DNA from: Nyssa sinensis
Lineage: Eukaryota; Streptophyta; Magnoliopsida; Cornales; Nyssaceae
Assembly: GCA_008638375.1 (NCBI GenBank)
Contig: CM018051.1
Span: 36,673,240 to 36,737,239 of the forward strand
Length of the DNA stretch: 64,000 bases
Reading direction: 5' to 3'
Position numbers and translations under genes: made by a program. Within the stretch, counting starts at the first letter, position 1, and the number at the start of each line of letters is the position of its first letter. The notes under the pieces were generated by a model. It was not told the origin of the DNA and made no database searches. It saw only the letters and a program-made list of their open reading frames with translations. Shown one piece after another: positions 12,871 to 25,087 of this stretch.

Positions 12871-13869
12871 CCTTATTCATGGAATCAAGCTTAGTGCTTG
12901 ATTTCTGTATTTTTAAATTTAATTGGTTTCAGTTTCTAGTTGGTCTTTGGCCATTCCACATAATTCTTTCAATTTTATGAATCATTCTGCATATAGATTA
13001 AGTTACAATTACTAAAAACAAATTTGATTCAAGTCGGTTTCTCGGTGAGCTTTAAGCTTCATCGATGCTGGCTTATCCTAGTTCTTATGGTTTTTGGGGG
13101 TCTAAATGCTCATGTAATTGGTCTAATAAGCATAAAAGTTATACAGGAATTTAAAGAGACTAAAAGAATTAAGTTCAATACCAGTTTGAGTTGGTTTGTA
13201 AATTTTTGTCTTTCCTATCTCTTCCTTCTCTTTCTTTACCCAAGATCCATCCAACCTCCCTCTTACTCGATTTTCTCCCTTTTTTTCAGTTTGTTTATGC
13301 ATGTGCTTGTTTGAGTTTGTGCAAATTATATACGTGTGAGACTTTCCTTTATTGTTAAAGAATTGAAGTTAAGTATGGTAGCTAGGGTTGTGGGCTCAAG
13401 GTGGCTAGTAGAGCAGTTGTAAGGCTGCCATGATGGGCTGCCCATATAAATCTTGCAGCAAGGTTTCATGCTTGTCCTTTCTTACATATATATATATATA
13501 TATATATATGTTCATATGTATACACACCTATATAGACACACTAATACACACGTGTTTGTATTCAGCCCACCCTCATCAAGTGTAAGTGTCACATGAGGCC
13601 TAAAATATTTTTTAATTATTTTTCTTCTAATTTTCTCTTAATTTTCCTATTTTTCAATATATTTTTTATATATGTATATATGAATACACCTACATACACA
13701 CTCAAGTGTATATATTTGAGCTTTTTCATTATGTATAAGCCATATAATGCATAAAATAATTTTTTACTTTATTTTTCTTGATTTGTTTTTTGTATTTTTT
13801 TTTACATTTTTCATATTTTCCCATAATTATTAAATATTTATATTATTTAATAATTCTTAATATTCGATG
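12871..13869 (+). repeat. Tandem repeat unit 2, left half (split by LTR copy B)
   Basis: Diverged copy of 11,600 to about 12,575. It shares the hairpin aatcaagcttagtgcttgat and the run of landmarks that follows. An (AT)n tract lies at 13,487-13,510. The copy stops where LTR B begins and resumes at 16,606. The ORF at 13,024-13,314 falls inside this repeat and has no recognisable domain. Confidence 0.6.
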
Positions 13870-16605
13870 TGTAAATATCTAAAAAATCAGGATAAATTTT
13901 TTGTTTTATCAGTAGGAACACTATTCATGGACTATTTGCCAAAAGGGTACTATACATGTATCATTTAGACATAAGTTATGTTTAGAAACATAATTTGAGT
14001 TTTCCATAAAAGGAAAATATTCTTACAATGTTAAAATACATCTCTTCTAAGAATTTGAGCAAAATCGGAGATAGTTTGAAAAATGGACCCTAAAAGGGCA
14101 TCCCAGGTGGCCCGGGTGGACTCGGTCGCACCCGCCAACAGAAGAAAATAAATTTTTTGGGAAAATATAATTTAAAATAATTTTAAGAATTTTGGTTAAA
14201 GCAGAATATTGATTTGAGGCATTTCAGGACAGGTTGTAGTGTAACGAGGTCCCGCGGCTCATTAAGGGCAAAATGGTCTTTTCATCCCCTTGGCCCTTTA
14301 GTATAAATAGGACACTTAGGATGAAAAATATTCAAAAATTTCTGGAGAAAGAGCTACAGGTCGTGCATGGAGAGAAACCACAAGTGAAACCTCAGTTTTC
14401 CAACTTTCTACCTTCCAAAACTCATTTCTAGCCTTGGGATTTCACAAGGCTTCTTTCTAGGAAGTTGTTCCCCACCACAAGGGCTACAATCCTACCTGAT
14501 TGGTTCAGGCTGCAAAGTGAGCACAACTTACTAGGGTTGAGAAAAACCCTTCTAGGTATGATATTTTGCTAAGTAAATGATAGGGTTAAGTTTAATAGTG
14601 TTTTTATAAGTTGATTATATGACCTACATGCTTACTTCTTGTTAAAAAACCACCTAGTATATAGTTGATTTGAAAACCTAGGGTTGGTACTTTGTGTACT
14701 TATGTATTCTTTGGGAATTTGATAAAGTGATGAACATGTAACATGATTATATGTATAATTCATTGCATTATAGCTTATGTTCATGTAAGCAAAGTCTTGT
14801 AGTTTGAAATTTATGGTTTGCTCAATGTATTGGTTCTTTGTGTACTTGTGTATTCTTTGAGAATTTGATAAAGTTGTGAACATGTAATATGATTATATAT
14901 ATAATTGATTGGATTATAGCCTATGTTCATGTAGACAAAGTATTGTTTAGAAAAATCAAGGCATCTTGGCATATCAGGAATCTTTGGAAACATGGCGAAT
15001 GTTGAGCACTTTGGTGCTATGCATTATGAAGGTGTAGATCCTGTGGTGAAAAACCCAAAATTGGCCATTGGTAATTGCGTTCTAACAGGGAAAGGACCGT
15101 GAAGCGAGACATACGATTGGTACTTGCGTTCCAACGAGGAAGGATCGTGAAGCGAGACATGTGTTGGGCATAGAGTTGCATGTATGTGTCATGCATATTG
15201 TCATTGCATTGCATTAATGAATTTAAAGGTTTATAGCTTACAAATATTCACTTTGCACATGCCACACCTTACCTTTATTCTTTATATTAGTATTATGTCA
15301 TACAAGCCGTCGTGCTTGCCCTATATGGGATTACATATTACAAATGAAACTCCTAGGCATATGAGACTTGATGAAGTCTTGAAGCATGGAGGGGCAAATG
15401 GACTTTGAAGTATATTTGGCCTAAGGGCCATATTTTGTATGTAAGGGTATAAGCCCCATGAAGTTTATTTCTTGTTTAAAGTTTAGACCTTGTATAAGTT
15501 ATGAACTTAATTTTATGTTGGATTGTATGTAATAGAGTATTGGATGTAAATGAGGAGCATGGAGCTCCATGTAGTTACTTGTTTTTGAAATATGCTTGTG
15601 AATATTCAAAATATAAAATTGTATAAATAATTGTTCCATTAAGTGTTGTGTTGGTGTTGAGGAGGATGATGAGGAGCAACGGGATGAGGAAAATAGGTTA
15701 ATGAACAAAAGAGACTATGGTAAAAATTTTCAAAAATACCAACTGGATTGAGTGGAGTGGGAGAGCATGCCTAGATTTTCTAAGTAGGGGATTAAATGAC
15801 ATAAGAAGAAAAGAAAGGTAAAGAAATGAAAAATAGTGGCAAATTAGTCCAAAAATTACTTGAAGTTGAAAAATAAGGAAAAAGGATAAAATGGTCATTT
15901 TACATGTTATAGAGTCTCACACCAAGTTTGGTGATGAAATAACTTGAAATGAGTATAAAAATGTCAAAACCAAAATTTTATGCCAAAGTTGAAATTTTGG
16001 CACTGTAGCAATTCAGCTACTGAAATACTGTAGCATGAACAGTAAACCAGCAAGCCAGCAGCCAGTAGCAACTTAGTCCGCATGCCCGCGCCCGCGCGCC
16101 TACGCCTTAGGCATGCCTTCCAAGGCCATTCCCTCATATGTTTGACACCACCTTTTGGAGCCCCTTTTAATCCACTTTTGGCCATTATACTAAGCTATGT
16201 TGGGTACCTTATTGGGACATATTTTAATCATTATTCAAGGCCATGTTTGACCACTTCCTTAGACCACTTTAGGTATGATCTTTGACCTATTCTTGGTCTA
16301 TGCCTTAGGGCATTTGGGGCCCATTTGGGCCACTATTTCAAGCTACATTAGAGACATTTTTTGGGCCATCTTAGAGGTCATGCTTGGACATGACTTAGAC
16401 TATTTTTGACCATTGGTTGGGGGAGATGTTTGACTACTATTTGGAACTCATCTTGGGTGAGTCAGTTAGCAAATTTTCATTCTTGAGTTCGAGAAACATG
16501 GGAAAACTAATGTGTAATCAACTAAATCCATTTGATTGTCTTTTATTAATTATGTTTAGTTCATTTTCATTCACTCCCCAGGTTTTAGAAATTCAGGGCA
16601 TGACA
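13870..16605 (+). repeat. LTR copy B, inserted into tandem unit 2
   Basis: Same family as 7,694-10,583: TGTAAATATCT start and GGCATGACA end, about 2.74 kb. It retains a clear TATA box (tagtataaatagg, about 14,290-14,302). The target duplication is imperfect (CGATG at 13,865-13,869, TAATG at 16,606-16,610); the insertion point is better defined by unit 1, where the two flanks are continuous. It contains an internal 146-bp direct duplication (about 14,690-14,807 and 14,836-14,948) that copy A has only once. No coding region is present, so this is another solo LTR. Confidence 0.8.
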
Positions 16606-16885
16606 TAATGTATATTTTGTCCCATTCTTAAATTAGTGATGTATTGACCACTTAACTATTAGCCATATCAATTTAAATTAGGTAAGGTTGACCCAGGTTT
16701 GGGTTTGATTCTAACACTTCTTTGGGTGATGGCCTAACTAGGATTATGGCCCACTATTGGTTTAGGTTAATTTAGATCATGTCATGACATTGTGCTCATA
16801 GCATCCTAAAAAAATTTGCTTTATTGGGTTAATTTTCATCACACTATCTTAATTAACTATTTTACATGAGGTGAGTGTTACAAAA
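16606..16885 (+). repeat. Tandem repeat unit 2, right part
   Basis: Continues unit 2 after LTR B. The order ttagtgatgtattgaccac, ggttgaccc, gggtttgattctaa, aacta matches 12,595-12,870 of unit 1, ending with gtgagtgttaca. The match on both sides of LTR B is what identifies B as a later insertion. Confidence 0.6.
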
Positions 16886-18083
16886 TCTCTTGAAATCATA
16901 GCTCATAATCGGTGAGAACCTTCCTAAGGATGAATCCTCGCACTTGGAAGTCTTTGTGTGGCTTAAGATATCATAAAAATCAAGAACTTCAAAACCCTAT
17001 CTTTCCTTCTTATCTTGACAAACTTTGGAGAGGTAGAAAAATGGTGAAGCTTGTGAGAAAAAGGGCTTTTAAAAACCTGCAACCTAACTTTCGGCTGCTT
17101 GCTCGTTCGAACGAATATGGCCTCATTTGAACGAGGTTGTTTTCGTTCGAATGAGAATTCAAACAAGTGTCAAATGAAAAGCTTTTGGAAAACTCGTTCG
17201 AACCAATTCTATTTCGTTCAAACGAGCGACAAAGACCTTGACTATCTCCATCATTTTGATCCCAGACTTTATGTCTACCCTTCAAATCCATTCCACATAC
17301 GTCATCAACATTACATAACACCAAAAAACAAAATAAAATAATTCTTTAGCATTTTTAGAGGTCCAAGTACTCAAACTCAGTTAGAAACACTAACTACTCA
17401 AACACATATACATATAACGCATATCTCATTATTCAAGTTTTCTCCACCTTCTTATATGTTTGTGGTTATTATAATCGTGCAAAAATTAATGTTCCCATTA
17501 TTTATTCATTTTCATTTTTCTAAATTTACGAAATGTTACAATCGACAATATGTATTCCACAATATAAATCCAATGAGATATCAATATATCAATTAAAGAG
17601 ACCAAGAGCATTAAAATTCTCCAAGTGAGCATTTTATCGAACATTTAGTGAACAATACTGGCATTTATGCTAATGGTTTTGGGACTATTAGCGACACCTA
17701 AACGTCCATCGCGGATAGTTATACTTATTTAAAAGAGAAACTTAAAACAGTGCCATTGAATTATAAGATTCATTAGTGACGTGCGGATGGACTATTAGCG
17801 ATGGACTTCGGCGTCGCTAATAGTCTTGTAAAAATCCTATCACTCTTTTTTCCTCTCAGTCGGCCACTGCTCTCTCTCTCACACACTCTCTTTCTTTCTC
17901 TTTCTCTCTATCTCTCACACGCAATCAGAGTGTCGTCAACCGCTATCCCTGTCACCATCCACCGCCGTCCTTGTCGTCATCCATCGCCAGTCCCAGTCGC
18001 CTCTCTCTGAATCCGTCTCTCTCTTTCTCAAGTAAGCAATCTTCTCTTCTATATATGTTGGAACATCCCACTTGTTTACAAGC

Positions 18084-18126
<43 letters not shown>

Positions 18127-18236
18127 TTCAATATTAATCTCTAGAAATTGCAAATTCTCATTTTTGTTCTTTTTTCCTCTTATTAAACTAAACTAAAACA
18201 CTTTTTTTTTCTTATTAATGGTAACACAAAGGTTCT
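16886..18236. other. Non-coding stretch with TTCGAA palindrome cluster and TA repeat
   Basis: No gene was recognised. Notable contents are a cluster of ctcgttcgaacga-type palindromes (17,100-17,230), a segment with ctattagcgac-like motifs resembling CACTA subterminal repeats (about 17,690-17,830), CT-rich sequence (about 17,870-18,040) and a (TA)n run at about 18,085-18,124. Overlapping small ORFs on both strands are shadows. Confidence 0.5.
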
Positions 18237-18354
18237 TTCACTATGTTACTCAATTTGGCATAAAATTTAGAAAACGTATCTGAATCTTCCATTCTTAGTA
18301 ATTCAATATCGGACTAGCCAATCACAATATCGAACCCCTGGTCCTGGCAATAGA

Positions 18355-18412
<58 letters not shown>

Positions 18413-19901
18413 CTTAAGAATTCTTAGAATTGACTAAAAAAATAGAGTAAAAGTATCATTGAAGGGTCTTAATAAATATTTAGATATCAGTTAAACAATT
18501 ACAACTAGTTTATGCTTCATAAATAATTCAAATATGAAATTCTCAAGTTATTAATATGGCTACTTTTGGGGGCATTAAAAAATTTAAAATCAAAGGGTAG
18601 GAGAAAAAATCATCAAAATGAATAGAGAGATATGTGTTTACTGAACAAGGGAACACTTATTGAGAATAGTTAAATTAAGATTTTTATATAAGAATTATGA
18701 ATTAAGATTAATATTTTTATGGTAGTAATGCCAAAATTATGTGCAAATATTTTTCTTACAAATAATAGTAAAAGATGTATAAAATGCATCCAAATGAGGT
18801 GAATTCCATAGATAACATGTACTAAGATTGAAAATGTTATAATTTTAACAAAAACAATTATAGTTGTTGGATTTATTCTTACTTTTTGTTAATATTATGA
18901 TTAAATATTTAAATATTTGCTATTTACCAAAAACAATTTACATTTTTGTTCATTGTAATTATTCAAAATACATTTAGTAACAATTTATTTTATAGATTTA
19001 GAATTAAAATTTATTTTTTTTAGTGAGTTTTAGATTACCCCACTAACACAAAATCCTAGCTCCGCAACTGATGACAAAATCTTTGTTTCCACTTGTTACA
19101 CCACGAGTAACTTCAATCATGTCTTATTTTATTTATTATTTATTATTCATTATTTTTTATAGCAAAATGACTCAAATTAAATATATATATATATATATCA
19201 ACATTTAAAAAAAAAAAGAAAAAACCTCTTATGAGCAAGTTTTGTCAAGGCATTGAAAGAAATGCATCCAAATACCACTAAAACGATCAGTGATTTAAAG
19301 CAAAAGACCCAAGTTCCAACCATCACACAAGTTACGAATAACATGTATTAAGTATTTTGTAGAGAAGCTACATATAGCTAATATTATAAGAATAATTCTA
19401 TAAATTCTTAATTTTTATCTTTACTTGTATGCCTAATAAAATGTGTGTCATTATATGATAATTTCAAAATTTATATTATGTGGAGCCCAAAATCAATGTA
19501 TGATGATGCATTGACTTTTTTCTACTATGTTAAGAACTCTCAAGACTCTTTGGATCGATGCAAGTTTCAGTCTAATGATCAGGAGTTTAATAATTCTACT
19601 AATCTGACCCAACTCAACTCACCCTGCCCATATAATAAAGGGAGCTTAACGTTCACACAAGCAAGAATTAAACTCTTAACTTTCCCTCATGCAAGAGGAA
19701 AAGAATTACCATTATGCTACAAGGGTTTCCCAAACATATTGCATTGAATATGCAATATTTTGAATTTATATTATGTGTTGAGAAAATACAGCAAACAGAA
19801 ATCCGAGTATCTCGTTGTGCTTCCAAATGTGACGAGGTCAACACAACGGTAAAACTTAAGAAGGAAAGAATAGCAGACACGGGCTGATCTCACGACGTTT
19901 G
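18237..19901. repeat. Duplicated block, copy 1 (gag edge + spacer + partial Copia LTR)
   Basis: Near-identical to 22,648-24,301. It starts inside the N-terminal region of the reverse-strand Copia gag (18,237-18,290). It continues through a GA/GT microsatellite (18,358-18,412) and AT-rich spacer, and ends 126 bp into the LTR of the Copia element (19,776-19,901), where LTR copy C begins. Because the Copia LTR and its TTATG flank are included, duplication happened after the Copia insertion. The 100-aa ORF at 19,445-19,747 exists in both copies but has no recognisable domain. Confidence 0.88.
19776..19901 (+). repeat. Truncated Ty1/copia LTR (first 126 bp)
   Basis: Starts tgttgagaaaatac and matches the first 126 bp of the LTRs at 24,175 and 29,158. 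It is cut by LTR copy C. It has the same upstream flank (ttatattatg) as the complete element. Confidence 0.88.
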
Positions 19902-21084
19902 TGTCACGCCCCAAATTTTCACTGAACCCGGAGAGTGAGTGAAATAAATTAAATAAAAGATATAAAAGATAATCTAATAGGATTCAATTAGACAAGCATT
20001 CATTTTCTTCAACATATAAACACATAAAGTAAATCCCATAAACATATCGTTCACATGTCATTTGGGCTTAAGCCCTTACATCTCAAAATATGCCCCACGG
20101 GCCAAATATACTTCCAAGTCCTTTTCCCCTCCTTCCTTCAAGACTTCATCAAGTCTCAAGTATCAGGAGCGTCATCTATAATATGATATCCCACGAATGG
20201 GTCAGCGCAACTGCTGGTAAGACATAATGCTAATGCAAGGAATAAAATTAAGGCGTGACATGTGCAAATGTACATTTATAGCTACATGCCTTCCAAATCA
20301 TTCACACAATGCAATGGAAATATACATGACTCACCCAAGCAAACTCTATTCCACACCCATGTCTCGTTTACGGATCGCTTCCGATGGACCCTAAGTACCA
20401 ATGTCCCGTTCACGGAATCGCTCCTAGTTGGATACTAGGCACCAATGCAATGGCCAATTTTAGGATTTTTCACCACAAGATTTACACCCTCATAATGCAT
20501 AGCACCACGTGCTCAACCCACACTATGATTTCAAGGAATCACACATGCCAATATGCCTTGATTCCACCATGCAATAATGCAATCTCAATGAAACATTTCT
20601 TTCCAAACACATGTGGTATGCTTTAAATAGTGCAGCATATCTAAAGCAACAATATCATTTGAATCTTAAAACTTCTTCCACAAGTTCGTATGCCATGAAC
20701 AATCAATTTAAACACATGTTTGATTCACACATTCACAATCTTAACAATTCTCCAAAAACATAACCACACACGAAAGAAGCATACTCATGGTGAGAATGCT
20801 ACAAAACCACAGTAGGACGGTCCGGAGCGTAGGGAGATGGTTGAGGAGTACAATAGAATACAGTAGTCTCTCCCATGCACTCACCACCTAAAAGTGGTTT
20901 ATGTTTGGTTATTGTCAGACTTATTTTCAGTTTTTGAACAATGTTGTAATAAGGCTTCCACACTTTAATGTTATGGTTACATTGCTTATTGTTATCATTG
21001 GTAAAAGAATGTAAAAAGTAGGGACGGCCATTGGGCCGGTCCCACGACACGAAATCTGTATAGGGTGGGTTTCGGGTCGTGACA
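19902..21084 (-). repeat. LTR copy C of the A/B family, reverse orientation
   Basis: The block is bounded by TGTCACGCC at 19,902 and GGTCGTGACA ending at 21,084, a 7-bp inverted terminus TGTCACG/CGTGACA. Its left two-thirds are the reverse complement of the 3' parts of copies A and B, including the paired 'accaatg..cccgttcacgg' units at about 20,360-20,440. The part nearest 21,084 differs. Read on the minus strand it begins TGTCACGACCCGAAA, a common plant Ty3/gypsy LTR start. The flanking 5-mers (GTTTG, CCTTG) are not a clean target duplication. Confidence 0.75.
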
Positions 21085-22740
21085 CCTTGGATTAAGGACT
21101 AGGAATAGTATGAGGCTTCTCAAAGTTAGTCGTGTCAATAATATTTTGAGTCATGCTCCTAGATTTTTTACCATGAGTATCCAATTGTTGTTTCAAAGAT
21201 GTTATCCTCATTTTCTGTTCCAAGGTCATGAGATGAGAAATTGTTTGTGTTTTTCTTAGCAAACTCACATTTCTTCCTAGAGTGACCATTAACCTTGTAA
21301 TAGGAACAATAGAGTGATCTAGGTTGAGGTTAAACTTGAGGTCTTGATTGAGTTTATCCTTGAGATTGTGTTTAAAGTTGTAATTGCCTCTTTGGTTGAG
21401 GTGTCTCTACACCTTTTAGCTTAGAAGAAGCAAATACAACCAGCTTAAGAGTAGCAAATTGGTTTTGAGTGGATGTTGAAGGTTTGTTCTTGTCCGAGAA
21501 TCTATCATAGCCTAATCTACTTCTATCATTCTTGATTTGGACGGTATTAAGAATTTTTGCTAATTTTTTTTATCCTATCCTCAAGAGTGATTCTAATATC
21601 CCTTGCTTGTTTAAGTTCTTCATTAAGAGAATCAACTTTTGGAATCAACTTTTTCTTTTCAAGATCACAAACTTCTAGAGATGACTTAAGTTTCTCTACT
21701 TCTTTAACCAACAAATTCTTCTCTTGTTCTAAAGATGTTACATTTTCTAAGAGAGAGAGTTTTTCTTCATTGAGTTGTGTCAACAAAGATTGATCAACTA
21801 CAAGTGCACATTTCTCTTTCTCACTTGTCTTGACTTTAGTAGCTAGTTTCATGTTAGACGTCTTGAGATTGCTTGATTCGTTAAACAATATTTCATATGC
21901 AATCTTAATGTCATATTCTTCCTCATTTTCACTGTCACTAGACACAAAATTCTCATTATCCTCTTGTTCATCATCCTCATTGGATGAAGAACCTCTGAGG
22001 ACATCGGTGATAACCGTGAAAACCAAAAATTGACTTTCCTCTCCATCATCTTCCTCTTTCCTCTTCCTCTTCCTCTTCCTCACCATCGGTTAGAGTTGTC
22101 TTCATTTCCTTTTTATTGTTTGATTTTTTCCTTCTTTTGTTTGGGAAATCAACAACTATAAGGCCAAATTTATGATAATCATAGCACTTTATAGGCTTGG
22201 AAGTGGATTAAGATGAAATTTCTCCTCCTATCACCACTAGAGAATCCCTTTTGGACCTTGCCTCTTGAACTGTTAGAATTTCCTAATGGTCTTCTATTAG
22301 AGTTTTAGGTTCTCTTAGGATTAGATATTCTAACTTTGAGGAACTTGTTGAACTTCCTAACAAACAAGGCTAGGTCATCTTAATTCATGGACTCGGAGTC
22401 AACCTCTACATCCCCTTCAATGTTATCTTGTGTTGATTTTAAGGCAGGACTTTTAGTCTTCTTAACTTGCCTAAAAGTTAGTTCAAATGTTTGCAATGAA
22501 CCTATTAACTCATCAACCACAAGTGAGTCCACGTCTTTGTTTTCCTCAATGGCAGTTACCTTGGGTCGATATCTCTCAGGGAGAGGTCTTAAGATCTTTC
22601 TAACTATTTTGGTCATTTCTATTTTTTCTCCTAGGTTGAAAGATGAATTCACTATGTTACTCAATTTGGCATAAAATTTAGAAAACGTGTCTGAATCTTC
22701 CATTCTTAGTAATTCAATATCGGATTAGCCAATCACAATA
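21085..22740 (-). pseudogene. Copia-type gag polyprotein fragment (UBN2, zinc knuckles, coiled coil)
   Basis: Reading right to left, the sequence begins near 22,740 with ...IELLRMEDSDTFSKFYAKLS, the start of the UBN2 gag domain. It continues through LPERYRPKVTAIEE (ORF 22,703-22,380). A region with several stops follows (22,380-22,090) and includes a decayed zinc knuckle. Next is a highly charged, Glu/Lys-rich coiled-coil section (ORF 22,086-21,547), then a second knuckle-like CSYYKVNGHSRKKC near 21,311-21,265, in which the second Cys is Tyr. No protease, integrase or RT follows; the copy ends at LTR C. It differs in type from the gag of the Copia element on the + strand to its right. The coiled-coil frame is the longest clean part. 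Confidence 0.85.
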
Positions 22741-22786
22741 TTGGACCCCTGGTCCTGACAATAGATAATGAGAGAGAGAGAGAGAG

Positions 22787-22821
<35 letters not shown>

Positions 22822-24301
22822 AGAATTCTTAGAATTGACCAAAAAAATAGAGTAAAGTATCCTCGAAGGGTCTTAATAAATATTTAGATATCAGTTAAAC
22901 AATTACAATTAGTTTATGCTTCATAACTAATTCAAATATGAAATTCTCAAGTTATTAATATGGCTACTTTTGGGGGCATTAAGAAATTTAAAATAAAAAG
23001 GTGGGTGAAAAAATCATCAAAATGAATAGAGAGATATGTGTTTACTGAACAAGGGAACACTTATTGAGAATAGTTAAATTAAGATTTTTATATAAGAATT
23101 ATGAATTAAGATTAATATTTTTATGGTAGTAATGCCAAAATTATGTACAAATATTTTTCTTACAAATAATAGTAAAAGATGTATAAAATGTATCCAAATG
23201 AGGTGAATTCCATAGATAACATGTACTAAGATTGAAAATGTTATAATTTTAACAAAAACAATTATAGTTGTTGGATTTATTCTTACTTTTTGTTAATATT
23301 ATGATTAAATATTTAAATATTTGCTATTTACCAAAAACAATTTACATTTTTGTTCATTGTAATTATTCAAAATACATTTAGTAACAATTTATTTTATAGA
23401 TTTAGAATTAAAATTTATTTTTTTTAGTGAGTTTTAGATTACCCCACTAACACAAAATCCTAGCTCCGCAACTGATGACAAAATCTTTGTTTCCACTTGT
23501 TACACCACGAGTAACTTCAATCATGTCTTATTTTATTTATTATTTATTATTCATTATTTTTATAGCAAAATGACTCAAATTAATATATATATATATATCA
23601 ACATTTAAAAAAAAAAGAAAAAACCTCTTATGAGCAAGTTTTGCCAAGGCATTGAAAGAAATGCATCCAAATGCCACTAAAACGATCAGTGATTTAAAGC
23701 AAAAGACCCAAGTTCCAACCATCACACAAGTTACGAATAACATGTATTAAGTATTTTGTAGAGAAGCTACATATAGCTAATATTATAAGAATAATGCTAT
23801 AAATTCTTAATTTTTATCTTTACTTGTATGCCTAATAAAATGTGTGTCATTATATGATAATTTCAAAATTTATATTATGTGGAGCCCAAAATCAATGTAT
23901 GATGATACATTGACTTTTTTTTACTTTGTTAAGAACTCTCAAAACTCTTTGGATCGATGCAAGTTTCAGTCTAATGATCAGGAGTTTAACAATTCTACTA
24001 ATCTGACCCAACTCAACTCACCCTACCCATACAATAAAGGGATCTTAAAGTTCACACTAGCAAGAATTAAACTCGTAACTTTCCCTCATGCAAGAGGAAA
24101 AGAATTACCATTATGCTACAAGGGTTTCCCAGACATATTGCATTGAATATGCAATATTTTGAATTTATATTATGTGTTGAGAAAATACAGCAAACAGAAA
24201 TTCGAGTATCTCGCTGTGCTTCCAAATGTGACGAGGTCAACACAACTGGTAAAACTTAAGAAGGAAAGAATAGCAGACACGGGCTGATCTCACGACGTTT
24301 G
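22648..24301. repeat. Duplicated block, copy 2
   Basis: Partner of 18,237-19,901, co-linear and visibly only a few per cent different. The main difference is in the GA/GT microsatellite (about 22,769-22,820). Unlike copy 1 it continues uninterrupted into the full Copia element on the right and into the rest of the gag fragment on the left. The ORFs at 23,540-23,743 and 23,844-24,146 have no recognisable domains. Confidence 0.88.
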
Positions 24302-24441
24302 TGTAGCATGATTGCAGCAATTAATTGACTCTTTTTCTTGTGTAGATAGCACCCTTCGGGTCTTTGTAAAATTATCAATATAGAATACAATTATTCAATT
24401 CTTCTTTGCCCCTCTTTATTTCGTAGTTCTGTTTTTCTTCA
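24175..24441 (+). repeat. 5' LTR of the Copia element
   Basis: Runs from tgttgagaaaatac to gtttttcttca. The TATA position reads gtgtagatagc (about 24,340-24,350), whereas the 3' LTR keeps gtataaatagc, so this promoter appears to have lost its TATA box through two changes. Confidence 0.94.
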
Positions 24442-24456
24442 TAGTATCAGAGCACA
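24442..24456 (+). other. tRNA primer-binding site of the Copia element
   Basis: tagtatcagagcac directly follows the 5' LTR. It matches the usual initiator tRNA-Met site (tggtatcagagc) except near its first bases. This is the expected minus-strand primer site of plant Copia elements. Confidence 0.8.
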
Positions 24457-25087
24457 AAATTTCCTTGGGGTAAAATCTTCTTTCATCTTCTTTCTGTTCT
24501 TAATCATATACGAAATTCCTGTTGGAATCGATTGTTCAACAACTGGACTGTTACGTGTTGATTGGCATTTGGCTTTTTTCCCATCAAGGTCGATTTCCTT
24601 TCTGCCAAGTAGAGGGACCATCCCGAAACCCCTGCTCATTTTTTTTTCTCTCCGTCATTCTGTCAAACAAGTGGAACTCATATGGGTATTCACTGTTCAC
24701 AATTGTTGAGGAGGAAGAAGATCACGTGGCCTCCTTCACTCAGCCCGTGCTTTGAATTTTTCTTTGTGTTTTTGGGCATTTCTTAAACCAAGCCCAATCT
24801 TAAACCAACCCAGCACTTTCTCTATTTTGACCCAAACACAGGCCTACCTAAATCACCTACAACCCACATCCCACAGGCCCGCTTACACAGCCCAGACCAC
24901 ATACATTCCAGATCTACCAACCTACGCCTCGACCCACACCAGAAACCCGACCCGCGCCTCAACCCGTGCACAGCCTACTTGATCCGCACCATCTGCACCA
25001 GATCCACACCCCCGTCTAGTTTTTTTTTTTTTTGTCTGACCTGGCTTGTTTTCCAAAAAAAAGAAAATCTCTTCTATTTTTTTTCCA

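Noticed and set aside
19445..19747. 100-aa ORF repeated at 23,844-24,146 as a conserved gene
   Set aside because: Present in both because the whole 1.66-kb block is duplicated. No evidence of protein-level constraint.
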